A stretch of 5,871 bases of DNA from positions 1-5,871 of the forward strand of contig CANCCJ010000160.1 in NCBI GenBank assembly GCA_947374535.1. Reading direction: 5' to 3'. The stretch comes from Comamonadaceae bacterium (GTDB lineage Bacteria > Pseudomonadota > Gammaproteobacteria > Burkholderiales > Burkholderiaceae). This document shows, one piece after another, positions 1-5,871 of the stretch. A program made the translations under genes and the position numbers. Numbering within the stretch: the stretch's first letter is position 1; the number at the start of each line of letters is the position of its first letter. Under the pieces are notes generated by a model, which ran no database searches, was not told where the DNA came from, and worked only from the letters and a program-made list of their open reading frames with translations.

Positions 1-1346
1 TCGGCGGTGGCGAAGGCTTCTTGCACCACCACAAACTCGGCGCGTTCAAGCGCACGACGCACGGTAGATTGGTTGGGCATGGATTGCGCAGGGTTGGTGC
101 AAGCAATCCACAGGGCTTTGATTTCGCCGTCGGCTGCGGCTTCAAACATTTCCACGGCAGTCTGACCGGGCTTGGATGGCACATCGTCAATGCCCCACAA
201 GGCGGCTACTTCGGCGCGGTGTTCAGTCTTGCTCATGTCGCGGTGCGCACTCAGCAAATTGGCCAAGCCGCCCACTTCGCGCCCGCCCATGGCGTTGGGT
301 TGGCCAGTGAGTGAGAAGGGGCCTGCACCCATCTTGCCAATCTGTCCCGTGGCCAAATGTAAATTGATGAGCGATGCGTTCTTGGCGGTGCCGCTGCTCG
401 ATTGGTTCAGCCCTTGGCAATACAAACTGAGCGTGCGCCAAGCGGGGTCAGGTGCATGACCAGTGTCATTGGATGCGACGCCTGCAAACCAGCGCGTGGC
501 TTGCAGCAGTTGCTCGGGCGTGATGCCACACACCTCGTGCACATAGGCAGGGGTGTAGTCGGCCACCAAGGCAGTGAGTGCATCAAAGCCATCGGTGTGC
601 GCGTCGATGTACGCGTGGTCTACCCAGTCTTCGGCCAACATGACATGCAGCATGCCGTGGAACAACACCACATCGGTGCCGGGTTGCAGGGCTAAGTGCA
701 GGTCGGCACTGCTGGCTGTGTCGGTGCGTCGTGGGTCAGCGACGATGATTTTGAGGTTGGGGTTCTTGGCGCGTGCATCTTCGATGCGCCTGAACAAAAT
801 GGGGTGGGCATAGGCTGCGTTGCTGCCTGCAATGAACAAGCAGTCGGCGTGCATCACATCGTCGTAGCAAGCGGGTGGAGCGTCTGCGCCGAGGGTGAGC
901 TTGTAGCCCGCCACTGCGCTGCTCATGCATAGGCGTGAATTGGTGTCGATGTTGTTGGTGCCCAGCAAGCCTTTGGCTAACTTGTTGAACACGTAATAGT
1001 CTTCGGTCAGCAACTGTCCCGATACATAAAACCCGAGTGCATCAGGGCCGTGGGCGCGCACGATGCTGGCCAGTGTTTGGCTGGCCAGTTGCATGGCGCT
1101 GTCCCAGGTCACCGGTTGCAAACTGCCACCGCGCACCAAGCGACGCATCGGTTGCAGCAAACGCGTTTGCGCGGCTATGACGGGGCTGGCCGTCAGGTGC
1201 AAGGTAGAACCCTTGCTGCACAAACGGCCAAAGTTGGCAGGGTGTGCAGGGTCGCCGCGCACGCCCGTGATGTGACCCGCGTCCGACGCGATGATCACGC
1301 CGCAGCCGACGCCGCAGTAAGGACAGGTCGAACGGGTTTCTTTCAT
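1..1346 (-). CDS. nasA: Assimilatory nitrate reductase, molybdopterin catalytic subunit (partial, C-terminus beyond left edge)
   Basis: This frame starts at an ATG (1344-1346) and stays open to the left edge, giving 448 visible residues. The family reduces nitrate to nitrite in the cytoplasm with a bis-MGD molybdenum cofactor and a [4Fe-4S] cluster. The cluster ligands are visible at once: C8, C11 and C15 in CPYCGVGCGV, then C43 in GRLCSKG with the usual following lysine (K45). C140 in NSRLCMSSA sits where this family places the cysteine ligand to molybdenum. Further family motifs are DPRRTDTA (204-211) and GQPNAMGGREVGG (348-360). There is no Tat or other signal peptide, which fits an assimilatory rather than a periplasmic enzyme. 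Family members are usually 700-900 residues, so roughly half is missing; whether the C-terminus carries a BFD-like [2Fe-2S] domain cannot be seen. The start is fixed because C8 is essential and no other start codon lies between the nirD stop and this ATG. It is the last visible gene of the operon, 23 nt after nirD. A formate dehydrogenase is the main alternative, but C140 and the nirBD/nrt context favour nitrate reductase. Confidence 0.95.
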   Translation of the reverse strand, partial: MKETRSTCPYCGVGCGVIIASDAGHITGVRGDPAHPANFGRLCSKGSTLHLTASPVIAAQTRLLQPMRRLVRGGSLQPVTWDSAMQLASQTLASIVRAHGPDALGFYVSGQLLTEDYYVFNKLAKGLLGTNNIDTNSRLCMSSAVAGYKLTLGADAPPACYDDVMHADCLFIAGSNAAYAHPILFRRIEDARAKNPNLKIIVADPRRTDTASSADLHLALQPGTDVVLFHGMLHVMLAEDWVDHAYIDAHTDGFDALTALVADYTPAYVHEVCGITPEQLLQATRWFAGVASNDTGHAPDPAWRTLSLYCQGLNQSSSGTAKNASLINLHLATGQIGKMGAGPFSLTGQPNAMGGREVGGLANLLSAHRDMSKTEHRAEVAALWGIDDVPSKPGQTAVEMFEAAADGEIKALWIACTNPAQSMPNQSTVRRALERAEFVVVQEAFATA

Positions 1347-1369
1347 GGTCGCGGCTTGGTGTGAGGTAC

Positions 1370-1735
1370 TTAGACCGTGGCGGTGTGGATGACGGGTTCG
1401 TCCAAGGCGAGGGTGTGCAACTCATGCAAGTCGAGCGCCACGTCGCCGTTTTCCACACGCACCGCAAAGCGGGTGACGCAACCTTCATCGGGCGCGTGGG
1501 CGCAGCCGTCCACCAAGCCAATGTGCCAGTTGTGTAGCGGGCAGACCACAGTTTCACCGTATACCAAGCCTTGGCTCAAAGGCCCACGCTTGTGCGGACA
1601 TTGGTCGAGCAGGGCAAACACTTTGTCCTCGGCGTTGCGAAACACCGCCACCTCCACACCCTTGGCGCGATGCACGCGGCGCGCGCCCAGCACAGGGATG
1701 TCGTCGACTTTGCAAATGACTTTCCATTCGGTCAT
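1370..1735 (-). CDS. nirD: NADH-dependent nitrite reductase small subunit, Rieske-type
   Basis: This 121-residue protein is the small subunit of the cytoplasmic NirBD nitrite reductase, which turns nitrite into ammonium. It begins MTEWKVICKVDDIP, a typical NirD opening, and forms a single Rieske-like domain. All four Rieske ligands are visible: C46 and H48 in CPHKRGPLSQG, and C65 and H68 in CPLHNWHI, so it probably binds a [2Fe-2S] cluster. Its length is normal for NirD. I chose the ATG at 1733-1735 because a strong AAGGAG lies just upstream and the family homology starts there. An in-frame ATG at 1829-1831 would add 32 residues of no family character and overlap the end of nirB. The gene follows nirB by 10 nt and precedes nasA by 23 nt, so the two NirBD subunits are made from adjacent cistrons. 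The stop is TAA at 1370-1372. Confidence 0.96.
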   Translation of the reverse strand: MTEWKVICKVDDIPVLGARRVHRAKGVEVAVFRNAEDKVFALLDQCPHKRGPLSQGLVYGETVVCPLHNWHIGLVDGCAHAPDEGCVTRFAVRVENGDVALDLHELHTLALDEPVIHTATV

Positions 1736-1748
1736 GGTGTGCTCCTTA
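1736..1748 (-). promoter_or_regulatory. nirB stop / nirD ribosome binding site, merged
   Basis: Read on the minus strand, the junction is TAAGGAGCACACCATG. The TAA stop of nirB provides the first bases of the AAGGAG Shine-Dalgarno sequence for nirD, with exactly 10 nt between stop and start. This decides the nirD start and points to coupled translation of the two subunits, which are needed together. Confidence 0.85.
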
Positions 1749-4199
1749 AACGGTGATGGCGTTGAATTGGCGCGTGTCCACTTGCGCTTTGTCGAAATCG
1801 AACCAAGGATCGGGTTCGCCTTCGAGTGCAAATTGCAAGCGTGCCCACAAGGCTTTGCGGCCTGCTTCGTCGTCCAAGATTTTTTTCTTCACGTAGTCCA
1901 TGCCTACGCGGTTCACGTAGTGCACGGTGCGCTCTAAGTACCAACCTTCTTCGCGGTAGAGCTGCATGAAGGCACCGGTGTATTCCATCACTTCTTCAGA
2001 GGTTTTGACCTTCACAAAAAACTCAGCCACTTCGGTTTTGATGCCGCCGTTGCCTGCGATGTACATCTCCCAGCCACTGTCCACACCGATGATGCCCACG
2101 TCTTTGATACCTGCTTCTGCGCAGTTACGCGGGCAGCCCGACACAGCGAACTTCACCTTGTGTGGCGCGTACATGCGCCACATGGCTTTTTCAAGGTCTT
2201 TGCCCATTTGCGTGCTGTCTTGCGTGCCCATGCGGCACCACTCGCTGCCCACGCAGGTTTTGACCGTGCGCAAAGCTTTGGCATAGGCGTGGCCGCAAGG
2301 CATGCCAATGTCTTTCCACACATTGACGAGGTCTTCTTTCTTCACACCCAACAAGTCAATGCGTTGACCGCCCGTGACCTTGACCGTGGGAATCTTGTAC
2401 TTGTCCACCACGTCAGCAATACGACGCAATTCATCCGCTGTGGTTTCGCCGCCCCACATGCGGGGGATGACGCTGTAGGTGCCATCTTTTTGAATGTTGG
2501 CGTGGCTGCGCTCGTTGATGAGCCGGCTTTGTGGATCGTCCACCGCTTCTTTGGGCCAACTGCTGAGACGGTAATAGTTGATGGCGGGGCGGCATGTGGC
2601 ACAGCCTGTTGGGCTCTTCCACTCTAAAAAATTGAACACGTCGTCGTTGGTCAACAACTTGTGTTTTGTAATCGCGTCGCGCACTTCTTGGTGGCTGTGG
2701 TCGGTGCACGCGCACACGGCTTTTTTCTTGGGCGTGACCGAGAAGTCCGCACCCGCTGTGAACATCAACAGTTGTTCGACCAAGCCCGTGCATGAACCGC
2801 AGGAGGCGCTGGCCTTGGTGTGCTTGCGCACTTCGTCCAAGGTGAACAAACCTTTTTCTTTGATGGTTTTACAAATGGTGCCTTTGTTGACACCGTTGCA
2901 ACCACACACCTCGGCATCGTCGGGCATGCTGGCGGCTTTGCTGTGGCCTTCATGGCCCACGTCACCAATGTTGGATTCGCCAAACATCAGCTTCTCGCGG
3001 ATGTCGGCCACACTGCGGCCGTCGCGCAGCAACTTGAAATACCAGCTGCCGTCCACGGTGTCGCCATACAAACACGCGCCCACCAATTGGTCGTTGCGGA
3101 TGACGAGTTTTTTGTACACGCCTTCGTGCGGGTCGCTCAGCACAATCTCTTCGGTGTTGCCGTCTTTGCTGCCCATGAAGTCGCCTGCGCTGAACAAATC
3201 AATGCCGGTGACTTTGAGCTTGGTTGAGGTGAGCGAGCCGGTGTAGCGGCCAATGCCGAACTCGGCCAAATGGTTGGCCAAGACTTTGCCTTGTTCAAAC
3301 AAAGGGGCCACCAAACCGTAGGCAATGCCACGGTGCGCTGCGCATTCGCCCACCGCATAAATGCGTGGGTCGGTGATGGTTTGCAGCGTGTCGCTGACCA
3401 CAATGCCCCGCTCGCAATGCAAATGCATTTTTTCAGCCAGGGCGGTGTTGGGGCGAATACCTACCGCCATCACCACCAGCTCGGCGGGAACATGGGTGCC
3501 GTCTTTGAACAAAACCGACGCCACACGCCCGTTTTTGTCGGCTTGCAATTCTTGGGTGTGCGCCTGCATGCGGAACTGCATGCCGCGCTCTTCGAGCGAG
3601 CGTTGCAGCAAGCCGCCTGCGACCTTGTCGAGTTGACGTTCCATCAGCCACTCACCGACGTGCACCACGGTCACGCTCATGCCGCGTTTCATCAAACCGT
3701 TGGCGGCTTCGAGGCCCAGTAAACCGCCACCAATCACCACGGCATGTTTGTATTGGGTGGCCGCATCAATCATGGCCTGCGTGTCGGCAATGTCGCGGTA
3801 AGCGAGCACACCGTCTAACTCGCGGCCCGGCACGGGCAGCATGAAGGGGTTGGAGCCGGTGGCCAAAATCAACCGGTCATAAGGGGCGCTTTTGACTTCG
3901 CCTGCCGCGTTGGTGGCATGCACCACACGTTTGATACGGTCCACGTCTGTCACCGTCCAGCTGGTGTGCAGCGTGATGTGGTTGTCTGTGTACCAGTCAA
4001 GCGGGTTGAGGATGATCTCGTCCAGCGTTTGCTCACCCGCCAGCACCGGCGACAACAAGATGCGGTTGTAGTTGGGGTGGGGCTCTGAGCCAAAGACCGT
4101 GATGTCGTAGAGATCGGGCGTGAGCTTGATCAGCTCTTCCAAGGTGCGTACACCGGCCATGCCGTTACCGACCATCACGAGTTTGAGTTTGTTCGTCAT
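1746..4199 (-). CDS. nirB: NADH-dependent nitrite reductase large subunit (siroheme, FAD)
   Basis: This 817-residue protein is the catalytic subunit of cytoplasmic assimilatory nitrite reductase, which takes electrons from NADH and reduces nitrite to ammonium. Domains in order: an FAD/NAD oxidoreductase module (about 1-400) with the FAD motif GNGMAG (11-16), ATGS (113-116), the NAD motif GGGLLGLE (157-164) and the second FAD motif around YAVGEC (281-286). Next come two BFD-like [2Fe-2S] segments, C432/C434 with C467/C470, then C496/C498 with C533/C536. The sulfite/nitrite reductase half-domains follow (about 560-780), with siroheme-[4Fe-4S] ligands C649 and C655 (C-x5-C) and C689 and C693 (C-x3-C in SGCPRNCAEAG). 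Every expected ligand is present and the length is close to E. coli NirB, so the gene looks intact. The ATG at 4197-4199 is preceded by GAGGAG at good spacing. It sits 10 nt after nrtD and 10 nt before nirD. Siroheme supply must come from genes outside the window. Confidence 0.98.
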   Translation of the reverse strand: MTNKLKLVMVGNGMAGVRTLEELIKLTPDLYDITVFGSEPHPNYNRILLSPVLAGEQTLDEIILNPLDWYTDNHITLHTSWTVTDVDRIKRVVHATNAAGEVKSAPYDRLILATGSNPFMLPVPGRELDGVLAYRDIADTQAMIDAATQYKHAVVIGGGLLGLEAANGLMKRGMSVTVVHVGEWLMERQLDKVAGGLLQRSLEERGMQFRMQAHTQELQADKNGRVASVLFKDGTHVPAELVVMAVGIRPNTALAEKMHLHCERGIVVSDTLQTITDPRIYAVGECAAHRGIAYGLVAPLFEQGKVLANHLAEFGIGRYTGSLTSTKLKVTGIDLFSAGDFMGSKDGNTEEIVLSDPHEGVYKKLVIRNDQLVGACLYGDTVDGSWYFKLLRDGRSVADIREKLMFGESNIGDVGHEGHSKAASMPDDAEVCGCNGVNKGTICKTIKEKGLFTLDEVRKHTKASASCGSCTGLVEQLLMFTAGADFSVTPKKKAVCACTDHSHQEVRDAITKHKLLTNDDVFNFLEWKSPTGCATCRPAINYYRLSSWPKEAVDDPQSRLINERSHANIQKDGTYSVIPRMWGGETTADELRRIADVVDKYKIPTVKVTGGQRIDLLGVKKEDLVNVWKDIGMPCGHAYAKALRTVKTCVGSEWCRMGTQDSTQMGKDLEKAMWRMYAPHKVKFAVSGCPRNCAEAGIKDVGIIGVDSGWEMYIAGNGGIKTEVAEFFVKVKTSEEVMEYTGAFMQLYREEGWYLERTVHYVNRVGMDYVKKKILDDEAGRKALWARLQFALEGEPDPWFDFDKAQVDTRQFNAITV

Positions 4200-4212
4200 A
4201 CGTTTCTCCTCA
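4200..4212 (-). promoter_or_regulatory. nrtD stop / nirB ribosome binding site, merged
   Basis: On the minus strand the junction reads TGAGGAGAAACGTATG. The nrtD stop TGA runs straight into GGAG, making a GAGGAG Shine-Dalgarno sequence, and 10 nt separate stop from start. It supports the nirB start and suggests that ribosomes ending nrtD can restart on nirB. Confidence 0.85.
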
Positions 4213-5043
4213 GTGCTTTTCGACGTGCGATTGGCGCGTGTACAAAAAGTCGATCACGGCTTTGCGGTAGTGCAAATACGCAGGGTCGTTGGCCAGCGTC
4301 ACGCGTGAACGGGGGCGGGGCAGGTCGACGTGCAGCACTTCGCCGATGGTGGCGGCGGGCCCGTTGGTCATCATCACTATCTTGTCAGACAGCAACACGG
4401 CTTCGTCCACATCGTGCGTCACCATGACCACGGTGCTTTGGGTGTTGGCCACGATGGCCAGCAATTCGTCTTGGAGCTTGGCGCGGGTCAAGGCGTCGAG
4501 CGCACCAAAGGGCTCATCCATCAACAACACTTGGGGTTCCATGGCCAAGGCACGGGCAATGCCCACGCGTTGCTTCATGCCGCCCGAAATTTCGCCTGGG
4601 CGTTTGAAGGCAGCGTGGCTCAAACCCACCATGTCGAGGGCGGCGTGCGTGCGCGCTGTGAGCTGCGCTTTGTCTTCTCTGGGTTTGCCATCGACGATGC
4701 CGCTGTGGCCGAACACACGCTCCACACCGAGGTACACGTTTTCAAAACATGTGAGCCAAGGCAGCAGCGAATGGTTTTGAAACACCACCGCACGTTCGGG
4801 ACCGGGACCTTTGATTTCGCGATTGGCACAAATCAAGGTGCCTTCGGTGGGGGTGGTCAAACCGGCAATGAGGTTGAGCAAGGTGGATTTGCCGCAACCG
4901 GAGTGGCCGATCAAGGTGACGAATTCGCCTTTGCCCACAGTGAGGTTGATGCCGCGCAGGGCTGGAAAATCGCCCTTGGCTGTCTTGAAGGTTTGAGCGA
5001 CGTCTTGGATTTGCAAATAACGGGTGGTCAACGATGCGTTCAT
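4210..5043 (-). CDS. nrtD: Nitrate ABC transporter, ATP-binding subunit
   Basis: This 277-residue protein is the cytoplasmic ATPase that would power the NrtB channel for nitrate import. The ABC elements appear in order: Walker A GHSGCGKST (46-54), Q-loop glutamine Q89 in VVFQNHSLLPW, signature ISGGMKQR (152-159), Walker B VLLMDEP (172-178), the D-loop ALDA (181-184) and the switch histidine H210 in VTHDVDEA. The sequence resembles the NrtC/NrtD/TauB/SsuB group, whose members serve nitrate, taurine and sulfonate importers; the nitrate call rests on the operon. It is a single ATPase without the large NrtA-like C-terminal domain of cyanobacterial NrtC, so it probably acts as a homodimer. The signature starts with I rather than L, a mild variation. 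Its ATG overlaps the nrtB stop by 4 nt (ATGA), and the stop TGA lies 10 nt before nirB. The symbol nrtC or nasD is used for the same protein in some genomes. Confidence 0.93.
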   Translation of the reverse strand: MNASLTTRYLQIQDVAQTFKTAKGDFPALRGINLTVGKGEFVTLIGHSGCGKSTLLNLIAGLTTPTEGTLICANREIKGPGPERAVVFQNHSLLPWLTCFENVYLGVERVFGHSGIVDGKPREDKAQLTARTHAALDMVGLSHAAFKRPGEISGGMKQRVGIARALAMEPQVLLMDEPFGALDALTRAKLQDELLAIVANTQSTVVMVTHDVDEAVLLSDKIVMMTNGPAATIGEVLHVDLPRPRSRVTLANDPAYLHYRKAVIDFLYTRQSHVEKH

Positions 5044-5057
5044 GACTGCACCTCCTC
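5040..5057 (-). promoter_or_regulatory. nrtB/nrtD ATGA overlap with strong internal ribosome binding site
   Basis: The last nrtB codons read, on the minus strand, GAGGAGGTGCAGTCATGA. GAGGAGGT is a near-perfect Shine-Dalgarno sequence 6 nt before the nrtD ATG, and it also encodes the EEV of the NrtB C-terminus (FEEVQS). The ATGA overlap is a classic layout for coupled translation of a permease and its ATPase. It confirms the nrtD start. Confidence 0.88.
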
Positions 5058-5831
5058 AAAGGTAAATGCGGTGGCGAGTTTGATCAGGGCGTACTCCAAC
5101 ACCAAGCCCACGATGCCAATCACGAAGATGGCGATGATGATGTTTTTCACATTCAGGTTGTTCCACTCGTCCCACACCCAAAAGCCAATGCCCACGCCGC
5201 CGGTCAGCATCTCAGCGGCGACGATCACCAACCAAGCCGTGCCCACAGCCAAGCGCACACCCGTCAACATATAGGGCAACACAGCTGGGAACAAAATCTT
5301 GCTGACGATCTTCCACTCAGAGAGGTTGAGCACGCGGGCCACGTTCATGTAGTCTTGTGGCACGCGTTGCACGCCCACCGCGGTGTTGATGACCATGGGC
5401 CAAATGGAGCAAATGAAGATGGTCCAAATGGCCGCTGGGTTGGCACCTTTGAAGACCAACAAACCAATGGGCAACCACGCCAGTGGCGAGACAGGGCGCA
5501 ACAAGCTGATGAGCGGGTTAAACATGCGCGACAAAAACTCGAAGCGTCCAATCAAGAAGCCCAAAGGGATGCCCACCAGTGCCGCCAAGCCAAAGCCCAA
5601 GGCCACACGCTTGAGAGAGCTCCACACGTTCCAACCCACGCCTTGGTCGTTGGGGCCGTTGCTGTAGAACGGGTTGCTGAACACATCCACGGCTTGCCAG
5701 AAAGTGTCAGTGGGGTTGGGGAAGTTGTTGGTGCTGGTGATCGACACCAGCGACCAAATGCCCACCAGCAGTGCCAAGCCCATGAAGGGCGGCACCACGC
5801 GTGACAACAGATTTTTCAAAAGCGTGGACAT
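5040..5831 (-). CDS. nrtB: Nitrate ABC transporter, permease subunit
   Basis: This 263-residue inner membrane protein is the permease of a nitrate importer of the NrtB/SsuC/TauC group. Hydrophobic segments lie at about 13-31, 76-96, 115-127, 132-153, 187-207 and 230-252, consistent with the six or so helices of the family. The cytoplasmic EAA loop that docks on the ATPase is visible around 159-185 (NVARVLNLSEWKIVSKILFP). The region near 205-220 (AEMLTGGVGIGFWVWD) is also typical of the group. Length is normal. The ATG at 5829-5831 is preceded by AAAGGA with suitable spacing. It follows the probable nrtA by 10 nt and overlaps nrtD by 4 nt. By sequence alone a taurine or sulfonate permease could look similar; the adjoining nirBD and nasA genes make nitrate (or nitrate/nitrite) the best substrate call. 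Confidence 0.93.
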   Translation of the reverse strand: MSTLLKNLLSRVVPPFMGLALLVGIWSLVSITSTNNFPNPTDTFWQAVDVFSNPFYSNGPNDQGVGWNVWSSLKRVALGFGLAALVGIPLGFLIGRFEFLSRMFNPLISLLRPVSPLAWLPIGLLVFKGANPAAIWTIFICSIWPMVINTAVGVQRVPQDYMNVARVLNLSEWKIVSKILFPAVLPYMLTGVRLAVGTAWLVIVAAEMLTGGVGIGFWVWDEWNNLNVKNIIIAIFVIGIVGLVLEYALIKLATAFTFEEVQS

Positions 5832-5844
5832 GCGGTTTCCTTTA
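5832..5844 (-). promoter_or_regulatory. upstream gene stop / nrtB ribosome binding site, merged
   Basis: The minus strand reads TAAAGGAAACCGCATG. The TAA stop of the upstream frame supplies part of the AAAGGA Shine-Dalgarno sequence, and 10 nt separate it from the nrtB ATG. The layout matches the nrtD-nirB and nirB-nirD junctions, which supports the reading that the upstream frame is a real gene of the same operon. Confidence 0.75.
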
Positions 5845-5871
5845 AGCGTGAACTTTGAAGCTGTCGGCGTA
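5842..5871 (-). CDS. nrtA: Probable nitrate-binding protein, C-terminal end only (cut by right edge)
   Basis: Only nine codons and a TAA stop (5842-5844) fall inside the window; they read YADSFKVHA. The frame is open to the right edge, ends 10 nt before nrtB, and its stop merges with the nrtB ribosome binding site as at other junctions of this operon. In nitrate ABC operons the gene directly before the permease normally encodes the periplasmic substrate-binding protein NrtA. The identity therefore comes from position, not from any motif in nine residues. That a gene ends here is fairly secure; that it is nrtA is an inference. Confidence 0.55.
   Translation of the reverse strand, partial: YADSFKVHA

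Noticed and set aside
402..932. Plus-strand frames opposite nasA (for example 402-695 and 696-932).
   Set aside because: They are short, have no start signals or motifs, and lie opposite an uninterrupted nasA frame with conserved catalytic residues.
1347..1369. A possible terminator or promoter between nirD and nasA.
   Set aside because: The 23-nt spacer has no inverted repeat followed by a T run and is too short for a convincing promoter; I saw no -10/-35 pair that stood out.
1042..1557. A 171-residue minus-strand frame spanning the nirD-nasA junction.
   Set aside because: It is a shifted frame of nirD and nasA; the true frames carry the Rieske and CPYCGVGC motifs, while this one gives Arg/Pro/Thr-rich sequence without motifs. 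No frameshift is needed to explain either gene.
1736..1831. A longer nirD starting at the in-frame ATG at 1829-1831.
   Set aside because: The extra 32 residues do not resemble NirD, would overlap nirB, and a strong Shine-Dalgarno sequence stands directly before the ATG at 1733-1735.
2578..3246. A 222-residue open frame on the plus strand inside nirB.
   Set aside because: It has no motif or plausible ribosome binding context and mirrors nirB codons, which carry clear family motifs throughout.
4330..5274. A 314-residue open frame on the plus strand opposite nrtD and the end of nrtB.
   Set aside because: Its translation is rich in His, Gly, Gln and Val with no recognisable domain, as expected for the antisense of a G+C-rich gene, and it lies wholly opposite two well-supported genes.

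Overview
The window is one strand-consistent block of six genes, all on the minus strand, so transcription runs from the right edge to the left edge. It holds most of an assimilatory nitrate operon. In transcription order the genes are: the last codons of a probable nitrate-binding protein gene (nrtA, 5842-5871, cut by the right edge), nrtB permease (5040-5831), nrtD ATPase (4210-5043), nirB nitrite reductase large subunit (1746-4199), nirD small subunit (1370-1735), and the N-terminal half of a molybdenum assimilatory nitrate reductase (nasA, 1-1346, cut by the left edge).

The genes form a complete route from outside nitrate to ammonium. NrtA, NrtB and NrtD would import nitrate by ATP hydrolysis. 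NasA would reduce nitrate to nitrite in the cytoplasm at a molybdopterin centre. NirBD would reduce nitrite to ammonium with NADH through FAD, [2Fe-2S] and siroheme-[4Fe-4S] centres. All cofactor ligands I would expect in the visible parts are present, and no gene looks broken.

The packing is very tight. The genes overlap by 4 nt or are separated by 10 or 23 nt, with no room for an internal promoter or terminator outside coding sequence. Three junctions share one layout: a stop codon that merges into a Shine-Dalgarno sequence, exactly 10 nt, then ATG. The nirD-nasA junction is the exception, with 23 nt and no clear ribosome binding site. The operon promoter, its leader and any regulator gene must lie beyond the right edge; the end of nasA and any terminator lie beyond the left edge.

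Protein character, moderately high G+C and gene order suggest a betaproteobacterium of the Burkholderiales, perhaps Comamonadaceae (Limnohabitans- or Rhodoferax-like). This is inference from family resemblance only. There are no stretches over 300 bases without a gene. I saw no RNA gene, mobile element, CRISPR array or phage feature. My reading is that this is a well-known type of system, not a new one; the points worth a second look concern translation coupling and cofactor details.
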